Source: Epiperipatus broadwayi (taxonomy: Eukaryota > Onychophora > Udeonychophora > Euonychophora > Peripatidae). Taken from it: a DNA stretch of 64,000 nt. Position 1 is the first letter of the stretch. Every line of letters starts with the position of its first letter. The stretch is taken from contig JAQFVV010006272.1 of assembly GCA_028023455.1 (NCBI GenBank), positions 1,566,586 to 1,630,585 on the forward strand, read 5' to 3'. Shown here piece after piece: positions 46,300 through 60,000 of the stretch. Under the pieces are notes generated by a model. It saw only the letters and a list, made by a program, of their open reading frames with translations, did no database searches and was not told the origin of the DNA. The position numbers were made by a program, and so were the translations under genes.

Positions 46300-49100
46300 A
46301 TGTTCTATGACAAGAAAGTTCCAAATTTTGTCATGTTGACAATGTTAAGAGCATTTCTTCACTTCCACATTGTAACACAAGTAAAAAAATTGAATTAAAA
46401 AGTCTTAATGAAATTTAAATTTATCAGAATTTATTCATTTTTTTTATTTAACAATTGATTTTTTTTTTTTTTTTAAATTAAGAACTAATAGATTTTTGGG
46501 AGATTATAGGCCATCGAAACTATATTTTTCTCAAAAATATGGGCTGCCATATTGGCTTACAGGAAAACTCACAAGTACCAAAAATATTGTAAAACAGTTA
46601 AATTTATATAGCAATTAATTATATAACCTTAATTGATAGATCTATGATATAATTGCAATAGAATTAAGTGATAATATTTATGTAACTGTCCCAAGCAAAA
46701 TATACGTATTAATTTTATTATTACTAGTTCTAGTTTACTATACATAATTAAGCATAAAATAAAAAAATATATAAAACGCAAAAAATCTAAAATATTCCAG
46801 GAACAAATTTATACTTAATCGAATATTAATTTAAATTTTTGTAAAAATTATTAAAACTGTGTCCCATTACTAAGTATTTCATACTATTATATGCAATAAG
46901 ATTGTATTCAGAAGTGTGATCATGAAAATCTATTTGAATAATTCTACTTACATAGAAAAGTCTTTAAATTTTCCTAAGGCTGTCTCACAAAGCTCTTCTA
47001 ATATTTTTTGATTGTGGATATTGAGTTTACATTCCTACAAAATAAAAAAAAAGCAGAAAACAAGATTAATTTATTTTAAAATAATATCATTTATCATTAC
47101 ATCACATGTGCACTAAAACTATGATGGAGTTTTAAAAAAAGGAATAAATAAATAAAAAAGTCTAAATCAACTATATATAATATTCTCTTAAAAAATATAA
47201 TTGAATGATTTGTCACCCAGGATGTCATATATGATATTCAAAATTTGACAGTAACAAAACTAAGATCTACCGATATACTAAAGATCACATTATAATTGAA
47301 TGGTTCATCATTCATGAGATTATGTGATCTTTAAGTACCAGAAATGATAGAATTGAACTGTGATCCTAGAATTTTAATTCTTGAATCCATTTATTTAACA
47401 TTGCATTAAACTGTGTAATGCAAAAGTAATCAAATCATTTGTGATTTGAGAATGCATGTCATAAATTAGTCCTTGAAACAGTAGTTTGAGCATTGTTCAT
47501 AACTTTTATCTTTTTCATCTATCATTCAACCACTGTACTAAATTACAAAATGGATTTATAAAATAATAAAAAAATTCTATAATTTAAATTTAAGTCTCTC
47601 TCCGACTATACAAAGAAGAATATCATTAATACAAACTTCATAAATTCAATTCATTTTTCTAAACAATTATAAATGACCAACATAGTGTCCTGGACCATTC
47701 TTCCCTGCGGAATTCTGCTCCTAATCTTGCAGTAAGCATGAAGTGATCAAGATTTAACAGGGAAAAAAATGGATACCAATTTAACCAATTGTCTGTATTC
47801 ATATATATTGGTACTTCCAGCTAAACTGATAGAAAGAGTGAATTGACAAGACTATACCAATTAAAAACCCCTTTAGTTAATATCTTATTTGAATGCCCGA
47901 ATGTTTAAGACCTATGGTAAGTACACACCTTTGAAAAATCTGTTTACAAAATAGTTTTTGTGCGCCACTCCTAGAAAAGAATAAAAAATGAATTCCCCCC
48001 CCTCCTAAAAGGATGTGCAATACCATATGTTCAGCGGAGCATAAGAATAAGATTTAACACCCTGGTAGAGCGATATCCCATGTGGCTAGCTCAGTACACC
48101 CTATATCTAGGGTCTTCAATGGATAAGTTAAATGGTTATAATAGGTACGTGATTGATAAGGAAAAAGTACATTTTATCAAATAAATAATAATACAAAAAA
48201 TTTAATATTATGATCAAGTATTTATTTAATCCCAGATATTCACCACTGTTTCATATTTAAAATATAATAAAAATAAATAAATGAATTATTATCACAAACC
48301 CGTATATATATTTGATGCTATGAAATAGATAAAATAGAAATACAATTTTAAATGAATAAGAAAAATAATAAATCCCTAAAGCTATTTACAATGTTTCATA
48401 AAGAATGGAAGTGGTCTGAGATTTTTTACCCTGTAGAAATAAGTTATACTTTGTGTGATTTGATATATATATTTTTCAGATGAGATTTTTGGTTATGCAG
48501 GCATACACTTCTACTCAGGACTTTAAAACCCTTTTTTTTGATAGCAAATATAATATAAAAAAAAAAGTATGTGTACATATATTTGCATTATAATTTTTTT
48601 CACTAATTTTGTATTTTACAACATGTAAATAAGGTTGTGTTAGGTCAGATACCATATAGCACCCAACATGAGGTGCTCAATCTATTTGCCTTTTATGACT
48701 GATAAATTCTTATACATGTATATACGTGCAACACAATTATACATTCACCACTATTCTAGATGTAAAATTATTAGTGGACTTGCTTATGGGCAACTCATAA
48801 TAAATAAACCCCTTTGATACTCATCATAAAGTGCTGCAATGACAAAAATAACTTAAAAGGATATACGGATAAATACATTTTAGACACTTAACATGAGGTG
48901 TCATATTTACCGAATATTACAAGTGTATGTGCACATATATATTTATGTATGACAATTTTCAGTAATAACAACAAGAAACACAAACAGCATCAAAAACAAA
49001 ACTAACTGCAACCTTTGCTGAAAATACTAGAATTTCGGATAGAAAAATGAATCAAAAGATTTAAATAAAAGCTGTATTATTATGCCTGTAACAACTGTAA
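46300..49100. other. AT-rich stretch, no gene
   Basis: Less AT-rich patches at 47680-47760 and 47990-48110 show no coding pattern. No repeat match within the window. Confidence 0.5.
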
Positions 49101-49103
49101 ATT

Positions 49104-49104
<1 letters not shown>

Positions 49105-49139
<35 letters not shown>
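49105..49139. repeat. (TA)n microsatellite
   Basis: About 17 TA units, followed by an (AAT)n tract near 49173. Confidence 0.9.
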
Positions 49140-49145
<6 letters not shown>

Positions 49146-49254
49146 CAATTCTCTCCCTTTTTTAAAAAATGATTAATAATAATAATAATAATAAATATAT
49201 ATTTAATCAGAAATATCAGAGTTAATTAGTTCAATATTAATAAAATATTTTAAA

Positions 49255-49850
49255 AATAAACTTATGTAGGCATCTTCACCTTCTCCTGACTGGCCTTTAT
49301 GAGTGGAATTCAAATCAAATGGCTGTGCGATGAGGTTTTCATCTCATTCAGGCATAAGCAAGGCGGCTTTTGTCATCATCGTGGTCGGTTGAAACTGGCA
49401 TGATCACATCTTGGCGATTTGGACAGAGAAAGGGCAGTGCACTGGTTGGTTGTCTACCCCATGGTCATTTTACTGAAACCTCTAGTAGATTGCTTCATAT
49501 TTTCTTTTTTTTTTGTATATTATAATAATTATGATTATTATTAAATTTTCATCAGCTGTCTCAAATGGTTACTCGAATCCACAAGAAAACAAGAGTTCTT
49601 AACAGAACTGTATAATGGATTTCTTCTTAAGAAGTATCAGTAATAATCTGGTCCGTATAGGAATCTTTAAGTGGCTGGATGATTGGAGAATTTCAGAGCC
49701 AAAGTAGTGAATGACTTGCCCAGAATGACAGCCAAAGAAAGAATGAACTGAATCCCACAGCACTGACTAAAATCTATCCACTCCACTCATACAGAACCAA
49801 TTCAGGCATCCCCCTGAGAAGTATGAATCAGCCACCCATTTTAATTTAGC
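49255..49850. other. Less AT-rich patch with a CORE-SINE-like phrase (minus strand)
   Basis: On the minus strand CTGGGCAAGTCATTCACTAC near 49715 resembles the 'gggcaagtcactta' core of CORE-type SINEs. No convincing tRNA head or tail was found. The plus strand has no coding frame. Confidence 0.2.
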
Positions 49851-50284
49851 TTATCATTTAGATGATAAACATTCCTTTCTATTTTTCCGATTAAATTCTA
49901 CATAACAGGGTTTAATATAATGTTTGGTTTCCATCTTGACTACCCAGACCACTTGATTACAGATATCAATTCAAAAGAATTTTTATTTTATATACAAAAA
50001 AAGAGATAAGTTTAATTATAGCATTGATTATCAAAAATTTTGCTTTTGGAGAGATTTTTGCCAAAGCAATTAACATTCTTTGCTTACAGAATAAAATTAC
50101 TGTTTTTAGAAAAGTAATTAATAAAAATAAAAAATATATACAAGTATGTTGGAACAATTATTTTAATATTTATTTTACTAATACATTCCAACATGTGATC
50201 CATTTGGTCAATAAAGTTTGCCTTTCTCTATTGAATTTTTCAGAGAAAAGCAAAATACATAAAATGACATATACTAAAAATATA

Positions 50285-52145
50285 CTGTATATAATATGCC
50301 ATTACATTAATTTAAAATTAAAATAAAAAGTTCATAAATAAAAATAAATTTATTAAAAACTAAAAGTTAAAATTAAAAAGAATTGTTTAACTTATATATC
50401 GCACAGATGGAAACTTTGAAAGTATTTTTTTTCTTTTTAAAATAAAAAAAAAGTATTTGAATGTACTTTTTTTATAAAAAAAAGTACAAGATCTAAAGAT
50501 AAAATACTTTTGTTAAAAGATTCCTATGTAATCTCAGTAAATGCAAATGGCTGTGTTATTAATTAAATGAAAAGCAAACTAGCCTTTGGGGCTTTTATAT
50601 AATTAAAAAGTCAGATAAAAGAAAAAATTAGAATGTCCAATAGAAGCAGTAACCAACGCTCAGACCTTAACAAAAATCACTGGAACAGGAAACTATGTTC
50701 AGTGAATCTGGAGGATTACTATAAAAAGAAAACAATTCAAATTAAAAGACAGTTCCAGCTTAATTTTTTTGAGAAGGGTGATGATGCACTTGTCACCCTC
50801 TCTCACTTATTTCAAATGAAATGACTGTTGAATTATGAATGGTACTATTGCAGATCCCAAACCATATGGGTACTGCAATTAAATAGTACCAGGATTGAAC
50901 CAGCTAAGGCCATCTCCAGAACAACAGACCGGTCCTCCATGAAAGTACAACAAATAAAGACTTTGCGGGAATTGGCATCAGAAACTAGCTCTTCTACTGT
51001 AAAATATGAATTGTAAAATTTTAAAAAAATTAAAAACTTTTGTCAAGATTTGACAAGCATAATCAACTAAACCTAATTTTTAAAATGAACTTTTATCTGA
51101 CTTTTAAGATTTCAAAATCAATTAATGTTTAATTTTACATATTTGAGTTTGCTAATTTAATCATTTCCATTTTTTTATTAATATTTATTGACTAAATTAT
51201 ATAAATGTTAAATTTAAGTTAGGCATGAATGGTTGCATAGATTTGTAAAGTTATATTAAATAATTGAGGGTTAATCTTAGGTTATTTGTTTCGTAGTTAA
51301 ATTGGGTTAATCAATTGGATATATTGGTGTAATTAGTAAATGTAGCATGAGATCTGCTACATGCAGGATCATATTATACACCATACTTGGGCAAAATAAG
51401 TCCCATCTCTCACCAACCATCAGAAGCAGACGGTATTCCTTGCTCCTTGGATCACCCCTTTAGCCTATGGAATGAGATAGTAAGATGGAAAACAGTCCCT
51501 TCCTATGGAGTTTTTTTTTTGTTCTTCTCACCAGACAGATGTACCATTCCTGTACTGGATGAGAGTCAATGTCTTCTATAACCATGCTGTTCAGATGTGC
51601 ATTCCTGACAGTATGGTATTGTGCTGATGTATTCATGCTGCATTGAATACATAGATATATCAGCTAGATTGACATTGGTTTGACTGCGAACTTATGGCCT
51701 AAGGTTAAATAAGGGATAGAATATTTTCTTTTCAAAGGCAATCTATGTAGTTTATTCATACTCGACACTCTAATAAAATATTAAATTCATCTGTGCGGAT
51801 TGTTTAAAATAAAAATTTAAAAATAACCAATCTAAAATAATAAATTTTATTCCTCAATTTTATTTATATGTGTGTTAATAAATGCTTGTGTGTTAATTAT
51901 TGGCAGTGGCTTATTTCATTTTTTTTAAATATTAATATATTTCTTTTAAGCAAAATTTATATTAAATCTCTGCGTCTCCATGAGCTAGTGGCATGGGCTG
52001 ATGGTCGGAATAAAAAATATATGTAAAAGTAAGTTCTTAACAGCACATATCTGCCTACTCTACAAATTTTCCAAGTTCAAATAACCTGGTGGTGCCCTGT
52101 AGTGCAGATACAGTAAGACTTTATGATTCACCGACCATTATAATA
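50285..52145 (+). mobile_element. Non-coding repeat family, copy C
   Basis: Collinear with copies A and B, and closest to A (shared GGATTACTATAAAAAGAAAA near 50711). It lacks the 724-bp insertion of A. The 5' end is short or degenerate (only the CCATTACATTAA half of the starting hairpin remains). The 3' end is CGACCATTATAATAC. Short open frames inside it (50633-51016, 51387-51581) are not conserved in the other copies. Confidence 0.65.
52046..52112. other. Conserved 3' hairpin of the repeat family (copy C)
   Basis: CATATCTGC...CTAC pairs with GTAG-TGCAGATAC across about 35 bases. Confidence 0.6.
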
Positions 52146-52149
52146 CAAA

Positions 52150-52810
52150 TAAAAATTACGAGTTGGTTTAGAATATTTCTGTGTCAATTCAATGTTTGCT
52201 TTAAATTAATTAGTGTGTGTGGGTATTGTAATGCTCAGACCCAGCTTCCATTATTAATATAGCACATTTATATATTTGTTGTGTTTAATATATATAAATT
52301 TACATGTATATCTGCTATAATGTTCTTTACAGCAGACTTAATGCCTGGCACAATAGTATTGCAAAGAAATATAGAAATTACAATTTTTGTAGTATATACA
52401 TTTAATGAAAAAGTTGAATAATTAAAAAAAAAGATTAAAATATGAGTGCTTTGTGAATACATGTCATACATATATATTCCCAAAAGCATATGACATATAA
52501 ATTAATTTTTTAATTCTAGGTTAAACATTTTTTCTGTTAATTTAAAAAATGAAACAAAAACAATGCAGCAGTTTCTAATGGCAAACCATTATTACTTCAA
52601 TAGATATCAAAAATAAAAAATAAAGTCATGCAATCAGTTGTCTATCTGTAACATATTTTTATAAAGAAATTTCCAAGTCTGCATAGGTTAAGAAAAAAAA
52701 AGTTTCTATGTTAGAAGTTTATTTTCAATAACAAATGAAAGATAAAACACAGCAAAAACATCTAATGTCAAAATACTAATCCTTTAGTTGCATAAAAGAA
52801 AAGTTTTCTA
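52150..52810. other. AT-rich stretch, no gene
   Basis: No feature supported. Confidence 0.45.
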
Positions 52811-53218
52811 ATAGTTATCGTCATCATCAACCATTATCAATCCGCTGCAGGATAAAGGTCTCTCCAAGTTCAATCCATCTCCGATCTTTAGCTTCTCTTC
52901 TCCACATTACCATTGCACACTTTCTTATTTCATCGATCCATTTATATGTGGTCTCTTTCTGGGTCTTTTACAAACTCTTGGAATCCAGTTTACGATTTCA
53001 ATTGTCCATCTATTATCATCTCTACTGGCAATATGTCCAGCCCAACTCCACTTTAGTTTTTTAATTTTTTCAATGAGGTCAGTAATACCTGTTTATTGAC
53101 TTAGCCATATTTTGCATTTTTGATCTCTTCTTGTTACTCCCAACATGCATCCTTCCATATTTCTTTGAATGGTCTGAAGTCTCTGTACTGCTGTTCTATT
53201 AAGTGTCCAAGTATATTT
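52811..53218 (-). pseudogene. RTE-like LINE: C-terminal region of ORF2 and 3' tail
   Basis: On the minus strand the frame reads RTAVQRLQTIQRNMEG, then KLKWSWAGHIASRDDNRWT, then KWIDEIRKC and WIELGETFILQRIDNG. The KWSWAGHIAR-x-x-D-x-RWT block, a W-x-D-x-I block and a LGE-x-x-x-Q ending are the usual C-terminal signature of RTE-type and related LINE polyproteins. One in-frame stop (after WLSQ) and one frameshift (before KWID) break it. After the stop at 52827 comes a TGATGATGA-like tail, as is usual at RTE 3' ends. Confidence 0.75.
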
Positions 53219-53349
53219 TTATAAAAAAAATTACACTTTACAATTTTTCAACTGTTTACATAGTCATAATTTTTTAAAAGTTAATTTCCAATAACAAATA
53301 AAACAGGTTAATTTTATAAGATTGCAGACTTTAATGTCATATTGTTTTT

Positions 53350-53870
53350 CTTATATTGCTGATCTCATTATTGAGTTACTTAGATGAAAAGGAAAACCTA
53401 AAAAGTTATAAGGTACTCCTTCAAAGAATTCTTTATATATTTTTCCTGTATGGATAAACCAATCACATGATTTTCTATTAAAATCGGAATTTGTTGTTTG
53501 TTTTTTTTTGACCTAAAAAAGACTGATATATCTTCCATGTTTTCTTTTAACTCTGGTATATGTATTTCAGGTAATTTTTTCCAATGTTTCTTAGCAAAGG
53601 GACTATATACAAGGTGACTAAGGCACTAAGAGAAAAGCCTTGAAGTATTAAGTAGTGAGACCTAAAAGCAGATAAATACTTTTCATTAAGTGTAATATGA
53701 AACTTTGATTAGCATATTTGTGATAATATACAAAATTGATTAAGGTGTTTTTATATCTGCTAGTCTATCAATGAGAAGATTAATTGGAATCATATCAAAA
53801 GCAGATTTGATATTGAGTTAGACTACTATTGAACTGCATTTTTTGTTCTTTCAATTGCATTTTAATTTTT
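53350..53870 (-). pseudogene. LINE reverse transcriptase relic
   Basis: Minus-strand fragments in different frames show motif A (IKSAFDMIPINLLIDRL, containing the first catalytic Asp), then motif B (QGFSLSALVTLYIVPLL, matching QG-x-PLSxLLxxLYIEPLL), then NFLGFPFHLSN (the 'YLGF' block after motif C). The catalytic F/YADD box is not readable. It resembles L1/Tx1-type RT more than RTE, so it may not belong to the 52.8-kb fragment. Confidence 0.55.
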
Positions 53871-54960
53871 TTTTTTTTGCTAATGAAAACAACTTACTTT
53901 CAATATAACAGAATTCTTCCAACAAAATCAAAGAAGGGCTACGGGCTCTCCATTGTCAGCCCTGATTAGCAATTTTACATGAAAGCAGTTGAAACCAAAG
54001 CCATAAAAACTTACCCATATCCACCTAAAGTCTGCCTTCACTATGTGGATGATACATTTGTTGTATAACCACATGATGAAGCATTGCTACAAACTTTCTG
54101 GAAACACATCAACAACATATCCCCTTCAATTAAATTCACAATAGAATCAAAACAAGAACAAACAATAGATGTTCTTGTGACAAGACTCACTCATGGCAAA
54201 ATCAAAACTTACTGAAAATTCAGATAAAGGAAAATACCTAGCCTATACATCCAATCACACCAGAAACACAAAACATGGAGTCTTACTATCACTACGGATC
54301 AGAGTGAAAGAAGTTTGTTCAGAAACCAGTGATTTGGAAAAAGGAAAGATCTATATAGAACAAACTCTTATGATAAATGATTATCAACCTTAAATAGACA
54401 ACAAAAAAACCATCAAATGAAACAATTATTGGTACTGTAGTGTACACATAATTCCCAAAATAGCAGACAAATTAAGGAAAATTAGCAACCAGTATAACAT
54501 TAGAACAGCTTTCCAGAGCCATACCACATTACAACATATTCTAACATCTGCAAAGTCTAAACTTAAAATGCGGTAAGAAAAAACTGCATCTAAGAATACC
54601 ATGTGAATGTGGAAGAACATATATTGGAGAGAGCAGTCATTCCATTGAAAAGGGCTTGCAAGAACACAAACAGATAATTAGAAGAAAAAAAACAGATAGG
54701 TCTGAGGTAGAAGACAATGTATGTGCCAATAAACATATGTTCAATTGGGAAAATACAAAAGTATTGGATAGAAAAAAAATAAGAAAATTTAAAGAATCTG
54801 CTCACTTGACAATGGCAAACAATCCCATAAGCCAAAATACTATGACTATAGATAATATATGAAAACCACTAATCAATTTTGCTCTCAGGAAAAAGTGGAG
54901 AAATCAGGAGCAACCTCATAGACAAGTATATGCAATTTCTACTGACTGTTGCCTTTGGCA

Positions 54961-55045
54961 GGGTGGCTCAGTTGGTTAGGGTGTTATCTTAGAATTTAAT
55001 ACTCAAGAATCTAAGGATACCAGATTGAATTCTGTGCTAGTAATA
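54961..55045 (+). promoter_or_regulatory. tRNA-like segment in the PLE tail
   Basis: TGGCTCAGTTGG is a full A-box match. The B box (AGATTGAATTC) has decayed relative to the 33-kb copy. Confidence 0.5.
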
Positions 55046-55049
55046 TCAT

Positions 55050-55110
55050 GGGTCAAGCCAGAAAAACCTGAAGAAGGGAGAATACCTCTTGAAACATTGT
55101 GCATATATTA
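55050..55110 (+). other. Hammerhead-like remnant in the PLE tail
   Basis: CTGAAGA near 55071 and GAAAC near 55091 flank a weakly paired spacer. After GAAA the sequence ATTGTG gives G at the cleavage position, which is not permitted. The two 31-33 kb tails have further core changes (CAAAA, CTGAAAA). It is a likely relic of the hammerhead known from PLE tails, not an active one. Confidence 0.3.
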
Positions 55111-55215
55111 ACTTGTTTAATGTGCTATTACTACCAGTTGAATGTATTTGGAATATTTAAATAAAGTTAAATTTTTCTAAAGACATTCAATATTCATATT
55201 AGATGATGGAAATAG

Positions 55216-55370
55216 TCCAACATAAAAATACTACTAAAACAGAATGTATTATTAAGTATTAGAAATAAAATAAAAAAGTATTATTAATTGTTAGAAATAA
55301 AATAGAACATATTAAGTATTAAAAACAAAATAAAAAGTATTATTAATTATTGAAAATAAAAGAGAAAAAT
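55216..55370. repeat. Degenerate tandem repeat, period about 40 bp
   Basis: AGTATTATTAATT and AATAAAATA phrases recur about three to four times. Confidence 0.6.
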
Positions 55371-55439
55371 ACTAGAGATATATAAAATTGAAAAACAGCA
55401 AAAATAATTGAGGGCAGTAAATGAGAAATCAGCAAAATG

Positions 55440-56405
55440 GAAATGAAGCAGAATACTGCTCATTCAGAAGTTGATATAATTAATGATATTTTGAACAAAT
55501 TCTAACAACAGAAATACTTATTAGATTTAAGGAAATAACCAACAAAAATAAAAAAATGACTAAAAAAATAACAAAATAGACAAGATTATTTAAAAAGAAT
55601 GGATAACATGACTAAGAAAGTAGCTCAAAGATTAACTGAGGACTTACTAAATGTTAACAGCAAAATGAAACAAATGAAAGTGTAAACTGACATTAATAAA
55701 CAAGAGATAAAAAAAAAAAAATCTGGAACATGGAAAAACAAATGCAGGATATAAAATTAGTGTACCATGAAAATAAACAGATGATCTTAAGATGCAAGAA
55801 GAGGTTGGTAGATGATCACAATGAATTGCAAGTAAAAGCTCAGGATGATAGCAGAAAGGCTAAAAAAAATTGGACAAAGAGAAATTTCAACCCAATAAAG
55901 TGAACCAGTTTTTGAAAAATTTTCTCTGGTCATACTGGGGCATCACCTGTAGAGCAACACAGGTAGTTTGGAGATATTGTAAAATCAATCCCATGACAGA
56001 GGTTAAGCTAGCTATAACATTTAGCCAAGTGAAGGTGCATCTCAAGCATGGTGAGAGTGCTTATTTGAGAAACCCAGTGGTTTCCAAAAGTATAATCAAG
56101 TATTAGAGAGATACTATTGAAATGAGGAGCACCAAAAGGGTATACAACATCAGGTTTCACAAGAAAAATGTCAACCAAGTGAGCCATAAATGCCATTCGT
56201 CAGAAGGCATGGCTAAACTTTGGACCTTAACTATATGCCCATTGTGAGAATCTGCTGGTAGACACAATATGTAAATCCACTCAAGCAGATGACAAATTTT
56301 CTCAGTTCCTTTGACAAAAACAAAGCTCATAATGAAGAACCAGAATTCAAACCCTTCAATAAATTTGCTTCTAGAAGACATTACCAACAAATAAATGCCT
56401 TAAAA
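55440..56405 (+). pseudogene. ORF1-like retroelement relic
   Basis: A broken frame starts with a Lys/Glu/Asn-rich coiled-coil-like stretch (55600-55870). It then has a 78-codon open piece (55870-56106) with WRYCKINPMTEVKLAITF, continues as RVYNIRFHKKNVNQVSHKCH, and later has a Cys near LTICPL that could be part of a zinc knuckle. Coiled coil, mixed alpha/beta domain and Cys/His tail is the general plan of L1/Tx1 ORF1 or gag proteins. The match is by architecture rather than by a diagnostic motif. Confidence 0.35.
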
Positions 56406-56954
56406 TTGTAACAAAAAAAAGATTTTCTCTTACCATGGTATTAAAAACATAAAGAAGATCCACGAGCAGGATGGAGAACATAGGTGATCTGCAGAACAAG
56501 TACTGGTTCTAATCTAATGAGAGATGAGAATTAGCAATGGTCACCATTACCAGGTGAAAGTTTTCAAAACAGAGGCAGATCATCAGGGAAGTGTAAATGG
56601 TGAATGGAGAGCTTGGTTAACAAGCAACAAGACCAGTCGATAGCTAATATCAGATGACTTTAATAGGTACAATTATTTTCTCTGAACTTCTTGATATTAG
56701 ATTATGAAAAAAAAGGGAAAAAATAATAATATATGTGTGCACAATAATTGTAAAACAAAACTGATTACAAAAAGAAATATGAGAAAAAAATGACAAATTC
56801 AGTTTGAATAGAGGCTAAGTAGTTTAGTTGCAAAATAGCCTACAAGTTTTGTAATACCTAGCTTGAAAGACTATTGAACATGGCAAGAATGACAGTAATA
56901 ACACATGAAACAATTTATTACTAAAAGTTTAATGAAAATGAGTTGAAAACAAAA

Positions 56955-57065
56955 TCAGTTAATTTAACTCTATTTTGATTCCCCATCTGATCAGAGAGAT
57001 ATTGTACCATTAACTAAAGACGAAATTAAGAGAATGTTGACAGAAAAAAATATGTACAGGATAAT
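56955..57065 (+). pseudogene. LINE RT N-terminal linker-like fragment
   Basis: RDIVPLTKDEIKRMLTEKN resembles the 'PLT-x-x-EI-x-x-AL-x-x-MKNGKAPG' linker just upstream of LINE reverse transcriptases. The expected KAPG has decayed to YRII. It may be part of the same element as the ORF1-like relic. Confidence 0.3.
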
Positions 57066-57099
57066 AAAAGACTGAATATAATTACCATTCAATATCATA

Positions 57100-60000
57100 T
57101 TTTAGTGATAATTAAATCTATTCATTTGCCACCAAAAAAAAAAAAAAAAGAAGATATGTTTAAATGCAAGATATAGATTAAAACTCAATCTAACTACCTA
57201 TAATTAACAAAAAGAATATCTTATCTATCAAGATAGTTTTTCTTAGAATTAAAGATGGAAACGGGAAGGTTGGGTCATAATAAAAGGTAATTAGAAAATG
57301 AATTTTGTATAAATCATTATAAGAAAAATGTATATATACATAAAAGTTTTTTTCTTTATTGTATATTTTTTTGTAATCTACACATTTCTATTCTGCTGTT
57401 AAGAATGTTATTTTGCAGTCAGAAATGAGTATTATATCTGAACTAGATAATTAAATGAAAAGAAAATACATATTAAAATAATAACTGAATAAGGTTGAAT
57501 GCCTATAGAAATAAAGAAAAAAAATATATAATAAAGTAGATGCATAGAAGATGGCAAAAGATATATAAAAATTGATCCTCGGATGTGTAAGACAATGTTC
57601 TTTATGGAAGTAGATAGAGATCCCTAGAAAAGCTAAAACCAATGCAAAGTGAAGCCACTCTAAAGAATTCCAGTGCTGTTATCTGAGACCAAATAAATTA
57701 TCATACAGAAGCTCCTACCTACATCAGAGAATAGTCTCAGATGTATGGCTGGATCCAACATATATACATTGATGCCTTCTTCTAAACCATACTGCTGAAA
57801 TGACACTGAGCCAAACTGCCACATCTATATCACACCAACTGTCCAAACAACCTTATAGCCAAAGCAATTCTAAAATAAATCATGGATAAAATAATGGTAA
57901 AGATGCAACCTTAAATCCATGGCCATAGTTACATAATAAAACTACTGTATAATAAGAGAAAAATCTGTGTCAAGATAAAAGAAATATATATTATAATAGC
58001 CTCCTTTGTTTTACTTATTTCTTGTTTTTATAAAATATACTGATTTAAAATGAACTGAATAGAATTTGATAATGAACTTTTTTGAAAAACATTATTTTCA
58101 CTAATCCACCTAAATAATCTACAACTACCTATTGTATATATATATATATATAGTGCCCTTTCCTATAGGTCAATGATAGTAACAAATGGTCAATTACTAA
58201 AAAATTTTAAAATAATATAATCTATAATTTTAAATACTATAGACTATATTAAGCAGTAAAAGATTAATATGATATATTTAATAATAAGTATTGTGATGGT
58301 GAGAATTGTATCTAATTCTATATTTTTCTAAATTGTTTTACAAAATTTTATATAATTATTTTATATAATATAAGTAGCAAATTTATTAAGACAGATAAAA
58401 TTAGACTAAACACCGGAAATGACTATGTGACTGTCTGGAATATTCTATGTATAAGCACCGGTTTAAATTAATACTAATAATTAAAATATTTAAATAGTAT
58501 ATTATAGAAGTGGATGGAATTGTCACACATCATAATAAAAATAAGTAGTATACACCTTTATTAATTATTGTTTCAAAATTGTTTTAAAGGTAGTTAAATT
58601 GTAATAGATAATAATTGATTTAAAAATAATAATTAGTTAACATTTAAGTCTATTACATCATGATTTTAAAACTTTAGAAATTGTTTATAAATCCAAGTAG
58701 GGATTGACCAATAAAAAAATAGATCTTGGCAGACAACCAAAATCGCGCCAACTAATTGTATAAACGGGGAGAACAAAAATGTGTTGACTCCAGAGCAGAG
58801 GTAAAATTTTAAGCTCTCTAAATTTTTTTTTTTCTTCAATTTATTAGTCAATTTTATTATAATTTTAATAATATCTTTGAAAGAAACCAAGTGACAATTT
58901 AAAAATCATCCGAAAAGAATCTTAGAATAAAATGTTTTAAAAAAAGTTTTTCATAGTAATGTTTCACTAACTTTACAGTAACCTGCCAGTGGATTCTATC
59001 GAAATATAATCGGAGTTTTCAATAGAAAATGGATAGATTCTTAAAACCAAGTTGTAAATTTTATAATGTTCCAAATATGTTAATATTATTCGTTGATATA
59101 GTTTATATAGCGTATCACTATGAAAGCTGTTTTCGTGCGTATAAAATCAACGAAAGGACATTGTGCGCAAAGTTAATGAAGATAATGGAAAATAAAAATA
59201 AGTATTATTCGTATAAGAATAAATGGACAAAAGGAATTTTAATATTGAAATAGTTTGAATTGCTTTCTTTAAGATGACTTGAGAAAATACTCTAGAAAAT
59301 AGTTAAAGATCGGAAGTAGTGTATATAAAATAATAATGAATGAAAGTGAAGTTTACCAAGGAAAACACTTACCTAAAAAAAAAAAAAAATTTTTACAGAA
59401 GAGAAATATAAAATATTGGATCCATGGAAAACGCAATTGGTACCGTAATTATTAAATAATTGTAGTTTAACTAGAAATAAAGATGCATCAACGCGCCGAG
59501 GTAATATTCACCAGAACATTAAAAAGCTTCGTGGGATAACTAAATAAAATGTTTTCTAATAATTTTGGATTAAACACTAAAACTAAAGATCGTCTAAACA
59601 GTTTATTAAATGAACTAATTTATTTAAAACTTTAATAAGCATAAAGGAGAACATTCGGACAAAAGAAGAAATAATAAATATTATGGGACTAACCAAGATT
59701 TACCATCAGAAAAATATGTGATTATGGTTTGAATTATTTTCTTTACTAATCTAAGTTAAACATTAAGTTTTAGATAGCGATAGGGAAAACAAAATACATT
59801 AATTCGTAATATAACATTATATGAAATAATATGTTTTGATTTTGAATTTTAAAATAAAATTGTATGTATGTGGAAATTTGTATATTCGCGATGCTCGAAA
59901 AGAAAGAAACCTACTACGAACTCTGATAGGAAGATAAAGATTGTTTTGGTATCATTTATAATTATTAATGATATATAATGTATGTTTTATTTATTTAGAT

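Larger units (their letters stand above)
53880..55215 (+). pseudogene. Penelope-like element, RT to GIY-YIG with 3' tail
   Basis: The order along the plus strand is as follows. SNFTxKAVETKAIKTYPYPP-type sequence is followed by YVDDTFVV (near 54038), the catalytic two-aspartate box of PLE reverse transcriptase. LLQTFWKHINN is followed by TIDVLVTRLTHG. The linker reads HIIPKIADKLRKISNQYNIR. The endonuclease has CGRTYIGESSHSIEKGLQEH (near 54607) with the Cys pair and TYIG core, and its tail has TMANNPISQ. Stops after TFVV, in the linker and after TIDNI show it is dead. It is 5'-truncated at about 53880. The tail continues as KKWRNQEQPHR, a tRNA-like segment and AATTTAAATAAA, matching the 33-kb copies. 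Confidence 0.8.

Noticed and set aside
50633-51016. Pair of 62-63 residue frames in copy C
   Set aside because: The same region in copies A and B is not open, so they are not conserved coding sequence.
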